DNA from: Allium sativum
Taxonomy: Eukaryota; Streptophyta; Magnoliopsida; Asparagales; Amaryllidaceae
DNA length: 64,000 nucleotides
Direction of reading: 5' to 3'
Assembly (NCBI GenBank): GCA_030737875.1
Contig: CM060912.1
Location: 464,260,310-464,324,309 of the forward strand
The position numbers and the translations under genes are program-made. Shown here piece by piece: positions 50,033 to 60,984 of this stretch (position 1 is the stretch's first letter; the number at the start of each line of letters is the position of its first letter). The notes beneath the pieces were generated by a model. It worked only from the letters and a program-made list of their open reading frames with translations. It had not been told where the DNA came from and ran no database searches.

Positions 50033-50433
50033 CATGCATAAATCCCAACTTTCATTACATATTAACTTTAGAGTTTCTAAAATGAAGGTAAGAGGGCTTA
50101 CAAATATTATGAAGACACAAATCTACAAGTAAAGATTGAGAAGCCCTTTATGCAAGCATAAAAACCCAAAACAAAGCTCCAATAAGAAACACCCTTAACA
50201 AAAATCCCAAAAACTCTAGCTTAGCAAATAAAACTTGCAACTTGATGATGTATGCAAGATAATGATCATTCATACAACTTAGAAATGCTTGTATGAACAT
50301 CATAATCTTCATAGGAATGATTTATGAAGAGGGTGGAGGCTAGGGTTTTTAAGTGGAGGCCATTTGAGAAATCAATTTGACATAGTTTGGTTGCTAGAAT
50401 GAATAATGGGGTTTTAGGGTAGGATTAGGGTCT

Positions 50434-50441
50434 TATTTATA
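50434..50441 (-). promoter_or_regulatory. TATA box, T left LTR
   Basis: Minus strand TATAAATA in CTTCTATAAATAAGACCC, the same at 58585-58592. Confidence 0.6.
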
Positions 50442-50582
50442 GAAGATTAAAGTGTTTTTAGCCCTAGGATTAACCCTAGGTTAGTTTAGGTCCATCAGAT
50501 TTCGGAAGTCTCCAGAACTAAGCCACACAACCAAGCCTAGATCAAAAATGGTGCGCCAGGCAAAACTGCCCGGCCACCCCGT

Positions 50583-50632
50583 GTCGACAGGGCAGTCGAC
50601 ACCCTTAGACCCCTGTCGACATGCCTGTCGAC
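50583..50632. repeat. GTCGAC cluster, T left LTR
   Basis: Four GTCGAC palindromes at 50583, 50595, 50615 and 50627 inside CCCTGTCGACAGGG-like phrases. The arrangement differs in the right LTR. Confidence 0.8.
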
Positions 50633-50916
50633 TTGGGGGTCTTGGCGGGAGTTTTCCCCGCCTGACGCCAGTTGTGCCCTAACTCTTGTTTTTAACTTAA
50701 AATTTAAATCTGTTTTTAATATGGAAATTTCTGAAAACTTCAATGGGCCTTAACTGGGTCATACGGACTCCGATTTTCGAAAACTCGGACTCTATTTCGC
50801 GTATTTTTCCGAGACGAACGCAATGGCACAGCCCGTTTCCCCTTGATTCAGATTTTTAAATTAAATTCTGCCTCAATTTATATCTTAACAGGTTATTAAA
50901 AATACAGGTTGTTACA

Positions 50917-50933
50917 TTCTCCCCTCCTTAAAG
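50917..50933 (-). other. T polypurine tract
   Basis: Minus strand TTTAAGGAGGGGAGAA just before the 3' LTR. Confidence 0.8.
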
Positions 50934-51347
50934 GATTTCGTCCCCGAAATCTTCAAGTTAGGAAGAACATATCCTACCATCCAACATCCATCTACTCAAA
51001 ACATCATCCACGAGCAACCATTGTCCTTAAAAGATTCTAAATGTTGTATGAACATATGCAAAAGTGTGTGTATATGTACTTATCTAATGCAAAGATCAAT
51101 GCAAAATATGTTAGTGAAATGTATCCATATGTATGCAAATCCCTAACATAATGTATAATATCTACATGCGTGCTCAATCATACATCCATATGCAACATCC
51201 ATGTGATAGCATACAAATTTCATCCAAGAATAAGCATAAACACTCATGCACATGCAATATGAGGATTGTGTGAGCCGATCTAGTGCCTAATGTGTATCAT
51301 GCATCCACGAGTAACCACTTGCAAACACTTGCAACCACTTGCAACCA
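50934..51347 (-). other. T 3' untranslated interior
   Basis: About 410 bases between the polypurine tract and the end of pol; AT-rich with short repeats such as CACTTGCAA. No coding capacity. Confidence 0.6.
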
Positions 51348-54300
51348 TCAAACATAACATGTCTCAAACACATGTTTCATCCAAAGGATTCTACCTAAGG
51401 TTCTCATGATAAGATAGACACGATGAACTAGATAAACTAGATAGACATGGAAAGATAAAGAGATTGAGAGTGTACCCTCAAAAAGGAATGGATAAAGCAT
51501 ACGCATCTTCTCTTCAGTTTCCCAAGTTCCGTCTTCCTCGGCTTCACCCCATTGAACCTTCACCAACTTGACCTCACGATTACTTAGCTTCTTGATCTCT
51601 GTCCCCAAGATACGAATCAGAGCTCTCCTCAAGGTAGCTTCTTTCTCTACTTCCACATCTTCTAGAACACTTGGCTCAACCACCTCTGCTGACTTATGCA
51701 AACACTTCCGGGGATGCGAAACATGAAAAACATTATGCACTCCAGCTAGCTTCTCGGGCAATTCCACTCTATAGGCCATCTGCCTGATCCTCTCTACAAC
51801 TGGAAACGGTCCAACAAACCTTGGTGCTAACTTTCCTACTGCTCCAAACCGAACCACATTCCGCAAAGGAGAAACCTTCACGAAAACCATATCCCCAACA
51901 TCAAACTCCAAATCAGTCCTTCGCCTATCAGCATAAGATTTCTGTCTATCTTGGGCCGCCTTCATCCGTCTTCTAATCAACTCGACCTTCTCGGATGTAT
52001 CTCTCATCATGTCAGGTCCAAGTATAAGCTTATCTGTAGTCTCCCACCAACATGTAGGTGACTTGCACGGTCTCCCATATAAAGCCTCAAATGGTGCCAT
52101 CCCAATGCTTGCCTGATAACTGTTATTATAAGCAAATTCCACAAGAGGAAGATGGTCTTCCCAAGTACCACCAAAATCCAGAATGCAAAGCCTCAACAAG
52201 TCCTCAAGTACCCTATTCACCCTTTCTGTCTGACCGTCCGTTTGTGGGTGATAAGCCGTACTCAGGTTCAACCTCGTGCCCATAGCTTCCTGCAAACTGT
52301 TCCAGAACTGACTAGTAAAGATGAGGTCTCAGTCACTGACTATGCTAGAAGGGACTCCATGTAGTCGTACTATCTCACGAAGATATACTGATGCTAGTCC
52401 AGATGCGGTCCTTTTGCTCTTCACCGGAATGAAATGAGCACTCTTCGTAAGCCTATCCATAATGACCCATATGCTTGTATTCCCTTTTCTTGACCTTGGC
52501 AATCCGTCAACAAAGTCCATAGAAATACTCTCCCACTTCCATAGCGGGACCTCTAGAGGATGCAATAGCCTACCGGGCTTCTTCGACTCGGCTTTTACTC
52601 TCTGACAAACAACACATCTAGAGACAAACTCTGCCACATCCTTCTTCATTCCAGGCCAGAAGAAAATGCGCTTCATATCCTTATACATCTTATCTCCACC
52701 CGGATGTATAGTCAACTTGGAGCGATGTGCTTCTTCAAGAACTTTCCTCACCAAGTCTTCCACCATCGGAACACAAAGCCTTCCGTCTCTCCTCAGCCAA
52801 CCCTTATCATCTATAGAATATCGAGCAAGGTGACTAGATGTCTCCCCTCGAATCAGCTTATCCATAATCTCAATTATCTGAGGGTCTTCCTTCTGCGAAG
52901 CCCCAACTTGGTCCAGAAGGGTAGGCCTGAGCTCAAGAGATGCTAAAGAACCGGTCATCGACTCAACTGCCAAAGAGAAATCAAAGGTTGCCAAGAACTC
53001 TAAATTCTTCATCTCAACAAATAGAGGACTTAGTGTCAACCTTTTTCTACTCAACGCATCCGCTACAACATTCCCCTTGCCAGGGGTATAGGCTACATCA
53101 AAATCGTAGGACGCCAAGAATTCCATCCACCTTTGCTGCCTCAAGTTCAGATCCTTCTGCGAAAAGAGATACTTCAAAGACTTATGATCAGTATACAGCT
53201 CAAATCTCTCTCCCAGAAGATAATGACGCCAAGCCTTGAGTGCATATACTATCGCTGCTAGCTCTAGATCATGAGTGGGATAATTCTTCTCATGCACCTT
53301 AAGTTGCCTACCACCAAAACATATAACTCTGCCTTCTTGCATCAGAACGGCGCCCAATCCCGTGCCACAAGCATCAGTGTACACGGTAAACATCTTACCA
53401 CCATCGGGTAAAGCTAGAACTGGTGCTGAGGTAAGGGCTCTCTTGAGTCTCTGAAAAGCAAGCTCACAGTTCATATCCCAAGCAAAAACTAAGTTCTTCT
53501 TCGTCAACTTAGTAAGAGGAGCGGATATCTTCGCGAAGTCCTTGATGAACTTCCGGTAAAAACCTACAAGACCTAGAAAACTTCTCACTTCGGTTGCATT
53601 CCTTGGAGTCTTCCAATCCTGCACAACAACTACTTTAGCGGGATCCACCGCCAAGCCTTGCTTAGATACTATATGCCCAAGGAACCGAACTTCCCTTCTC
53701 CAAAAGTGACACTTGGAGAACTTGGCCTTTAACTGATGCGCTCTAAGCGTATCCATCACCTCTACAAGATGCCTCGCGTGCTCTTCTTCATCCTTAGAGA
53801 AGATCAGAATATCATCCACAAAGACCACGACAAACTTGTTCAAGAACTCTCGAAACACCCTACTCATCAAGTCCACGAAATACGCGGGTGCATTCGTCAA
53901 ACCGAACGGCATAACAAGCCATTCAAAGAACCCATCTGGAGTTCTGAATGCAGTCTTGTCTATACTATCTTTAGCCACTCTGAGCTGATGAAATCCAGTA
54001 GCAAGATCAAGCTGAGAGAAAACAGAAGCACCAACAAGCTGGTCAAAAAGATCATCAATCCTCGGTAATGGGTGTCTGTTCTTCTTAGTCAGCTTATTCA
54101 ACTCTCTATAGTCCACACAAAGTCGAAGAGAACCATCTGCCTTAGTAGCAAACACCACAGGCGCTCCCCATTCGGATATACTTCGTTTGATGAAGTTCTT
54201 CTCAAGCAACTCCTTTACTTGCTTGCTGAGCTCCCGTCTCTCACGCGGAGCCATGTGCCGAACGGGCAAAGAAACAGGCTTAGCATTATCCACCAGATAA

Positions 54301-54956
54301 ATGCGAAAATCAATCTCTCGTTTAGGGGGCAACCCCTTAACTTCTTCAAAAACGTCTGGATAATCTCGGACCACCCTTACAGACTGAAGGGTTTCCTCTG
54401 ACGAGTCGAGAGATTCAAGATAGCACAACATGACGGGATCCTTCGGATTGCATGAAATCTCTAAGGTGTTGCCAAGGCGAGTCACAAGCCTCACAACCCT
54501 ATGCTCACAATCAAGAATGGCTCCATGTCTAGACAGCCAATCCATGCCCAAAATCAATCCGTATCCCCTGAAACCAAGAACATACGCACTACACAAGAAC
54601 TCTACACTGAGTATAGAGATCCTCAGATCCTCACATATCATAGATAGATGAGCAGAACCCCCAATGGGATTCGAAACACAAACGGGATCATCCACTAAGC
54701 TAGTACTAAGGTGCAAACTATCAACAAGATCAGATGAAATAAAGCTATGTGATGTACCAGAATCAAACAAGGTACGAACTGGAAGATCAGAAACATAAAC
54801 AAGGTTCTCAACAGAAACACTACCTCGATCGGGAACTGGAGCGGTATTGAGAGCATGAACTTGCCCTCCTGAAGGTCCAACACGCTGAGTCTGACCCTGC
54901 CCTTTCTTCTTCGGGCATTCCTTGCTGAAGTGTCCAGTCTCACCACAGAAAAACAT
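51348..54956 (-). pseudogene. Pol polyprotein pseudogene of T (protease, RT, RNase H, integrase, chromodomain-like tail)
   Basis: The open part 54956-52329 has 875 codons. Visible in order: second CCHC knuckle (with the first Cys displaced by the upstream frameshift), aspartic protease [10 protein letters not shown] (Asp65), reverse transcriptase with VDDI (Asp381-Asp382), RNase H (YTDAC Asp528, Glu565, Asp590), integrase zinc finger His744/His751/Cys781/Cys784 and catalytic Asp814 and Asp875. The next codon is TGA (52326-52328), in the same frame as the rest (52325-51348). That tail holds the third integrase acid ([10 protein letters not shown], 35 codons after Asp875) and a C-terminal segment ([18 protein letters not shown]) like Tekay chromodomains. 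The stop cuts integrase before its last catalytic residue, so this copy is presumably not autonomous. The TGA fits a C-to-T change in an arginine codon (inference). Confidence 0.93.
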
Positions 54957-55900
54957 CCACCACTAAGCTTCCTTTTCTTCTTCCTACAATCCTTAGCAAA
55001 GTGTCCAGGCACACCACAGTAATTGCACTTTCCCTTGCCTTTGTTGTTGTTCCCCTTCTTGTTCTTGCTCTGATTCCCCTGACTGCTTTGACCACCTTGA
55101 TTGCCTTTACCCTGAGAATCAGTCTTCTTTGCTTGAGTATCACTCGACTTGACCTCTTTCTTTCCATCTCCCTAAAGTAGAGCCATATCGACCAAACTCT
55201 CAAAAGTAGCCCCATGCGGAATATGCGACATCGCCAAACCCTGCAGCGGCTCATTCAACCCTCTAGCAAATCGAAGAGCCTTCTTCTCAGGAGTGTTCAC
55301 CATATCCAAACCAAAACGGGCCAGCTGATTAAACTTGTTCACATACTCCTTGACAGACATATCACCTTGCTTTAATGCAATGAACTTCTCCATCTGTAAA
55401 TTCGCCTCAGCAGAAGATAGAAACTTGGCCACAAATCTAGCCCTCAAATCGGCCTAAGTCTCGACGGGCCTCGTCCCATTGGTGACCTCCCACCAATAGG
55501 CTGCTTCGTCCTTCAAAAGCCACACTGTCAATAAGATCTTCCTCTTATCATCAATCCTAAAGATAGCAAACAAGTCCTCAGTGTCTTTCAGCCAATTCCT
55601 AGCTTCAACAAAAGATTTTGTGCCTAGGAAATTCTTGCCTCCCATCGCCTTGAAGTCTTTACAAACCTTCGTGAACTCAACCTGAGGATGCTGAGGGGGA
55701 GGAGGAGGAAGAGGAGCCTCAGCAACTGGAGGAGGAGGAACAGGAACCACCGGAGGAGGGACATTAGGGGGAGGATTCTCAACTATAGGAGGAGGAGTGG
55801 GAGTAGGGTTTGCGGGGCCAGCTGCCGCCCTAGCTTCTAGAAGTCTCCTATACCAGAGTGGTACGTTTACTCCATCCGGGATGGCAAGATTCTCAGCCAT
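54957..55900 (-). pseudogene. Gag pseudogene of T
   Basis: ATG at 55900 (MAENLAIPDG) opens a capsid protein. A proline-rich N-terminal stretch (residues ~35-72) is followed by the Retrotrans_gag core (FKAMGGKNFLGTKSFVEARNW; AAYWWE; MEKFIALKQGDMSVKEYVNKF; ALRFARGLNEPLQ), a Lys/Gln/Gly-rich linker and a CCHC knuckle CNYCGVPGHFAKDC (55027-54986). TAG codons at 55451-55453 and 55169-55171 interrupt it. Just after the knuckle the frame changes at a five-base homopolymer (54949-54953), moving the second knuckle and pol to another frame; most relatives read gag-pol as one ORF. It could not yield Gag-Pol as it stands. Confidence 0.9.
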
Positions 55901-56078
55901 ACTGAAACGAAAGATAAGATAAGATTAGGTCAAGGGAACGAAGGATAACGCTAATGGCTTTTTGGGGAATAGCCTTTTAAAATACTAGACTTTTCTTTGG
56001 AAAATACTTTATACTTGTTTTGAAAATAGTTTTTCAAAAGTCCTTTAAAAACTTTTTGTTCTTTCTTGTAAACCATAT

Positions 56079-56090
56079 GCTCTGATACCA
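56079..56090 (-). other. T primer-binding site (initiator-Met tRNA)
   Basis: Minus strand TGGTATCAGAGC, four bases from the end of the 5' LTR. Confidence 0.88.
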
Positions 56091-56505
56091 AATTTGTAAC
56101 ACCCCACCTCCGCTAGGGTCACTCTTTCGGGGGCACTAGCTTCTGGGGGGCGTTAGAACTGGGTAAGCATGCATAATGATATATCAAGGCAGAACAAGAA
56201 CATAAATATATATGTAAAACAGAGTAAGTGAGAATAAAACAGCGGAATATCTCAAACCATCTCAAAACAAGTCTAGTACATCATAAAGTCAACTGCCAAA
56301 ATAAACATGTCTAGTACATCATAAACAGAAATACATAGTGCTATCCCCAAAATAAAGATGATAAACCATAGCGAGCTCAATGTCCAGACATACATGAGCT
56401 ATCCAGCAAACAAGCAAGCGATCCAAGCTAAGCACCACTATTCCCTCCCTGAGAACCTGGGGGGGGGGGGGGGGGACGGAAGAAAAGAAGCGAAAGAAAA
56501 CAGGT

Positions 56506-56520
56506 CAGTCAAAAAGACTG
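56506..56520 (-). promoter_or_regulatory. Conserved leader stem-loop, T right LTR
   Basis: CAGTC-AAAAA-GACTG, identical to the left copy. Confidence 0.6.
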
Positions 56521-57877
56521 GTAAGCCCTACTACGATCAGTCTATAAACTAATAAAGTTAGCATCATGATGGAAACTGAGATGAACATACTGGCAATAGA
56601 TAAAGGTGTCATCACATAAAGAAGATTAAGCTTTGCACCACAGTGTACTAGCAAACTAACATAACAGGTATTGATCCCTCAGCCCAAACTTTGGCCCAAT
56701 AACATGAGGTGACCTTAATACAAGGTCCAGCCCAACGGTCTAGTCGATCGGCTCCCTATAAACCTAACACGTCAAGTGCTGGTGTCCATACGGCCCACAT
56801 ATGGTTGTAGTCAGACTGTGCTGGGTCCACCTTCGGGTGTATCAAGCCCTCGGGTGTCAACCCCAGACACCTAAGCAATAATGCACAGTCTAAACCTACT
56901 GGTACCCGTGCCTCGAGTTTGTCCAACACCAGACTACGTGCACGTCCGTAGCCCGCCTGGACCCGCACCGCTGTACCACTCAGCCGTCGCTTTGGTCGCT
57001 TACATCAGTCCAGTAATCGTGCCCCGCCCTAGCCTAGCCTCTAGGGTTGTGAATGATACCAAACTGGGATTACTGCTGGAACAGACCACGTTGCTAGGGT
57101 TTTCTAACAGGGTTAAGTGTGGTTTAACCCCTCACTAATCATGGATTAAATTAGTTAAGTGTAACCAACAGTTCACCACTTAACCCCATTTAATCCCTCG
57201 TATCCCCAAAATTGGTTAAGTATTAGTGGGCCATGACTTAACCCTAATCATGAGGCATTAATTAATTTAATTGTGCCTTAACCTCTCACATTAGACTTTG
57301 TTGCGGTTACCTAGTTAAGCCGGTGGGTTCCGGGTAGATTTACACCACAACTTGGTCTAACCTCGGGTCTTGGCACCACATGACCAACTTCTCACATTGG
57401 ATCCTATTGTTTGTAGCCACTAGTTAAGCCGGTAGGTTCCGGGTAGAATTACGCTACAAACTCAACCCAACCTCGAGTTGGCCACACTTATGTTTTCTAA
57501 GTGTCATGTCCACTTTATTTTCAAAACATAATTACAAGTTTAACAAATACTTGGGTAGACCTAACTTAATAGGTAAATTCCCAAGGGGTAGACCTAACTT
57601 AATAGGTAAATTCCCAATCTTATATTTTCATGTATTTTAAGTTTTACCCAAACCCCCCAACGTCATTCTATCGCTTACATATTCGTCATAACGCATAAAG
57701 GATAGAAAGAGGGAACTTGGCACAACATACATGATGAATCTTACATATCATAATAAACATGCATAACATGTTGGACTTGCATAACTTAGCATAGTGAACT
57801 TGCATAAACATGCATAACTTGTTAAACTTGCAAATCATGGCATAGTGAACTTGCATAAACATGCATAACTTATCAAA

Positions 57878-58183
57878 CATGTGTAACATGGCATAGTGAA
57901 CTCGCATAAGCATGCATAACTTATTAAACATGTGTAACATGGCATAGTGAACTCGTATAAGCATGCATAACTTATTAAACATGTGTAACATGGCATAGTG
58001 AACTCGCATAAGCATGCATAACTTATTAAACATGTGTAACATGGCATAGTGAACTCGCATAAGCATGCATAACTTATTAAACATGTGTAACATGACATAG
58101 TGAACTCGCATAAGCATGCATAACTTATTAAACATGTGTAACATGGCATAGTGAACTCGCATAAGCATGCATAACTTATTAAA
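57878..58183. repeat. 51-bp minisatellite, six units (T right LTR)
   Basis: Six units of the same 51-base repeat, one more than in the left LTR, with a few unit-specific substitutions. Confidence 0.92.
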
Positions 58184-58584
58184 CATGCATAAATCCCAAC
58201 TTTCATTACATATTAACTTTAGAGTTTCTAAAATGAAGGTAAGAGGGCTTACAAATATTATGAAGACACAAATCTACAAGTAAAGATTGAGAAGCCCTTT
58301 ATGCAAGCATAAAAACCCAAAACAAAGCTCCAATAAGAAACACCCTTAACAAAAATCCCAAAAACTCTAGCTTAGCAAATAAAACTTGCAACTTGATGAT
58401 GTATGCAAGCTAATGATCATTCATACAACTTAGAAATGCTTGTATGAACATCATAATCTTCATAGGAATGATTTATGAAGAGGGTGGAGGCTAGGGTTTT
58501 TAAGTGGAGGCCATTTGAGAAATCAATTTGACATAGTTTGGTTGCTAGAATGAATAATGGGGTTTTAGGGTAGGATTAGGGTCT

Positions 58585-58592
58585 TATTTATA
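58585..58592 (-). promoter_or_regulatory. TATA box, T right (5') LTR
   Basis: Minus strand TATAAATAAGACCC, ~480 bases into the LTR. Confidence 0.6.
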
Positions 58593-59072
58593 GAAGATTA
58601 AAGTGTTTTTAGCCCTAGGATTAACCCTAGGTTAGTTTAGGTCCATCAGATTTCGGAAGTCTCCAGAACTAAGCCACACAACCAAGCCTAGATCAAAAAT
58701 GGTGCGCCAGGCAAAACTGCCCGGCCACCCCGTGTCGACAGGGCTGTCGACAGGGCAGTCGACACCCTTAGACCCCTGTCGACTTGGGGGTCTTGGCGGG
58801 AGTTTTCCCCGCCTGACGCCAGTTGTGCCCTAACTCTTGTTTTTAACTTAAAATTTAAATCTGTTTTTAATATGGAAATTTCTGAAAACTTCAATGGGCC
58901 TTAACTGGGTCATACGGACTCCGATTTTCGAAAACTCGGACTCTATTTCGCGTATTTTTCTGAGACGAACGCAATGGCACAGCCCGTTTCCCTTTGATTC
59001 AGATTTTTAAATTAAATTCTGCCTCAATTTATATCTTAACAGGTTATTAAAAATACAGGTTGTTACACTGGG

Positions 59073-59450
59073 TGCCCCTATTTTCCACATGGGCAGCTAG
59101 TATTTTTGGTTTTCGCAGATATTTCTTTTCACATGATCCTGGTTTACAGCTGAGGCTATATTCGAAAAGCTTTGTATCCTTGTATTTCTTTCAGTTATGA
59201 TTAGTTGATTTATTTCCACTACACATTGTATTTATACATTTATTTTCGTTGCTTTGTAATATGTAAATCTCTAATATTTATTTTTCCGTTGTATATTTTT
59301 TATCTGAACTCTGATATATTCTTGTACTCTAATGTAAATTGTTGTAATAACAATGAAATGTTCTATTGTTTGTGTTCTGATACGTCGTTTTCTCAAAGCA
59401 ATCCGGGCTCCTCCGTCTCTTCGAGGACCGAGGAAGTTTGGGTCGCTATA
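59073..59450 (+). mobile_element. Solo LTR S, segment 3 (U5 end)
   Basis: Resumes with TGCCCCTATTTTCCACATGG after the T insertion and contains TTGTAATAACAATGAAATG, like the corresponding Y LTR end. It ends GGGTCGCTATA, followed by TATAA. Confidence 0.75.
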
Positions 59451-59883
59451 TATAAAATAATTTTTTTAACATCAATAACTCTACAACAAAATTATATACT
59501 TTTTGCAAAAAATAATAATAAATTCTTCCTACTATACTATGTAGATAAATTAAGTTTATACTTTTACATTAACATATTTAAACAGATTTTTAAATAATTA
59601 ATTCATCGAATAACTTACTAACGTATATCAATTTTAATAGGCATGGTATATTCCTTTTAACAAAAATAATTTATTTTTTTCTTAAATACACACATACATT
59701 TTATTTATATAAATTGTACAACATAACTTGCCCATAAATAATAATGATAATTTTAATTAATAGTCTATATATTTAAGATCAAATTTTATATATTTTGCAT
59801 AACAAAGTTCTCATTTTAACACCAATATAGAGAATATTATTTTTAATAAAATTGTCATGTGCAATGCACGGGTAACACACCTG

Positions 59884-60560
59884 TTATATTAAAAATTTGT
59901 TCAATACAATAAAAGGATCCTATTACAACTGCATTTTTACAACTGACAAAAAAGGCCATTGTAATAAAGGTTTTTTTACAATTGTTTTCCCTGAAGGTTG
60001 TAATAAACTTATTTTCAACAACTCTTTTATTTTGCCACTTGTAATAAATGCCTATTACAACATTTTTTTCGACATTTGTAATAGATATCCATATTTAACA
60101 ACTAATAATTATTATTAAATAATAAATAGTTAACAATTAATAAGCAATAATTAATATAAATTATTTGAAATTAATAAATAGTAATTACTACTAATATCTA
60201 ATTAAGTAGTAACAATCAATATTTTTCTACAAGGTTGTAACAATCAATATTAATAATTAAGAAATATTATTTAATGTTTCGTAATTAAGAAAATAACACA
60301 ATAAATAATTAATATTAAATAATCCATTATACAATTGGTTATTAATATAATAATCAATATTAATATTTATTAATAATTGTTGGTAATAATTAAGAAGTAA
60401 TAATTAATAATTGAGACTACTAATAAATAATTATCTTTTAATAATTAATTGCAAAGTAATCTTCTTTTTTGGGAAGGCCACAACTTCAAATTATTAAATA
60501 TAAAAACTAATAATAACTATATTATTAAATACTAATGATACTTGATTTACGACTTAATAC
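59884..60560. mobile_element. CACTA remnant (subterminal repeats and AT-rich tract)
   Basis: At 59918-60105 are units of TATTACAAC / GTTGTAATA like the arrays at 2994-3300 and 6535-6893, more diverged. They are followed by a TAATTATTAA-rich tract (60110-60540). The order matches one end of the left CACTA element in reverse. No terminus could be fixed. Confidence 0.5.
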
Positions 60561-60970
60561 TGTAACGACCCGCAAATCCGAGCTATCTGAGTTGACTAAA
60601 ACACCACACGTCCAACTCAAATCGCACAGAAATACGACTCATTATTTGAAAGAAGTTAGAGGATGAGAAATAGAAGGAAAGAAATATTAGAATAGAAGAA
60701 AAACGAAGATCACAAACTCACAGCGGAACGAATAAAATATATTATATAACATGAGCTTTGAAATACAAATCTGTTTTGTACATATACACATACCATCATC
60801 AGAGTACACATAACATTTGATTCAGCGGAAGTAACTCTAAATAACTAACGTTGAAGCCTCCTTCTTCAAGCTCCTCCAAGTGTATCTGTAAAAGCCTGAA
60901 ACACTTGACTGCCCGTACAAATTTGGGCACCCAAGAGTTTAGGAAAAACAAAACAAAATAAACTCTGGGT

Positions 60971-60984
60971 CAGTCATGGGACTG
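60971..60984 (-). promoter_or_regulatory. Conserved leader stem-loop, V
   Basis: CAGTC-ATGG-GACTG, a perfect stem, 410 bases from the LTR edge. Confidence 0.6.

Larger units (their letters stand above)
47998..50916 (-). mobile_element. T 3' LTR (left copy)
   Basis: 2,919 bases. Contains a G13 run (48363-48375), the leader stem-loop (48407-48421), a 51-bp minisatellite (49778-50032), a TATA box (50434-50441) and a cluster of GTCGAC sites (50583-50632). Confidence 0.92.
47998..59067 (-). mobile_element. Element T: Tekay-like (chromovirus) gypsy retrotransposon, nearly intact structure
   Basis: 11,070 bp, flanked by CTGGG (47993-47997, 59068-59072). LTRs of 2,919 and 2,973 bp start TGTAACACCCC and end GTTGTTACA. 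The interior (5,178 bp) has an initiator-Met primer site, gag-pol in the order gag, protease, RT, RNase H, integrase, chromodomain-like tail, and a polypurine tract. By eye about a dozen substitutions separate the LTRs, so insertion is recent. Coding is broken by TAG at 55451-55453 and 55169-55171, a frameshift at a homopolymer (54949-54953) and TGA at 52326-52328. It is inserted in solo LTR S. Confidence 0.93.
56095..59067 (-). mobile_element. T 5' LTR (right copy)
   Basis: 2,973 bases, nearly identical to the left LTR; differs by one extra 51-bp unit, a longer G run (56459-56475), a rearranged GTCGAC cluster (58734-58783) and about a dozen substitutions. The TATA box at 58585-58592 would drive the element. 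Confidence 0.92.
14433..59450 (+). mobile_element. Solo LTR S (about 6.0 kb when insertions are removed)
   Basis: Starts TGTAACAACCTGG at 14433 and ends GGGTCGCTATA at 59450, a decayed form of GGGTCGTTACA, flanked by TATAC (14428-14432) and TATAA (59451-59455). Three pieces (14433-16177, 44120-47997, 59073-59450) total 6,001 bases and align along their length with the reverse complement of the Y LTRs, e.g. the CCAATCGATGGGTTGAC region near 44376-44395 and 29398-29415. The sense direction is plus, opposite to X, Y and T. No internal region or partner LTR is present, so this is a recombination-derived solo LTR. It is the oldest layer of the nest and the most diverged. Confidence 0.8.
12938..59883 (+). 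mobile_element. Probable second Helitron (B), split by the LTR nest
   Basis: The left part 12938-14432 begins TTAAATAATAGTAAA, like the 5' end of Helitron A. The right part 59456-59883 ends with GTGCAATGCACGGGTAAC then ACACCTG|T, aligning base by base with the Helitron A 3' end (CTAG changed to CCTG). Removing 14433-59455 joins the two into a ~1.9-kb AT-rich unit. Helitron A may have inserted a few bases inside the 5' end of B (TCTAAGTAA at 10790-10798). No coding capacity. The element is inferred from its ends only. Confidence 0.35.

Noticed and set aside
52058..54651. Plus-strand ORFs across the T pol region
   Set aside because: Antisense shadows of the minus-strand pol frame, with no recognisable domains.
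49586..58206. Repetitive ORFs (MFNKLCMLMRVHYAMLH and MPCYTCLISYACLCEFT repeats) in both T LTRs
   Set aside because: They are read-through of a 51-bp minisatellite whose unit length is a multiple of three; two frames are open at once and there is no coding signal.
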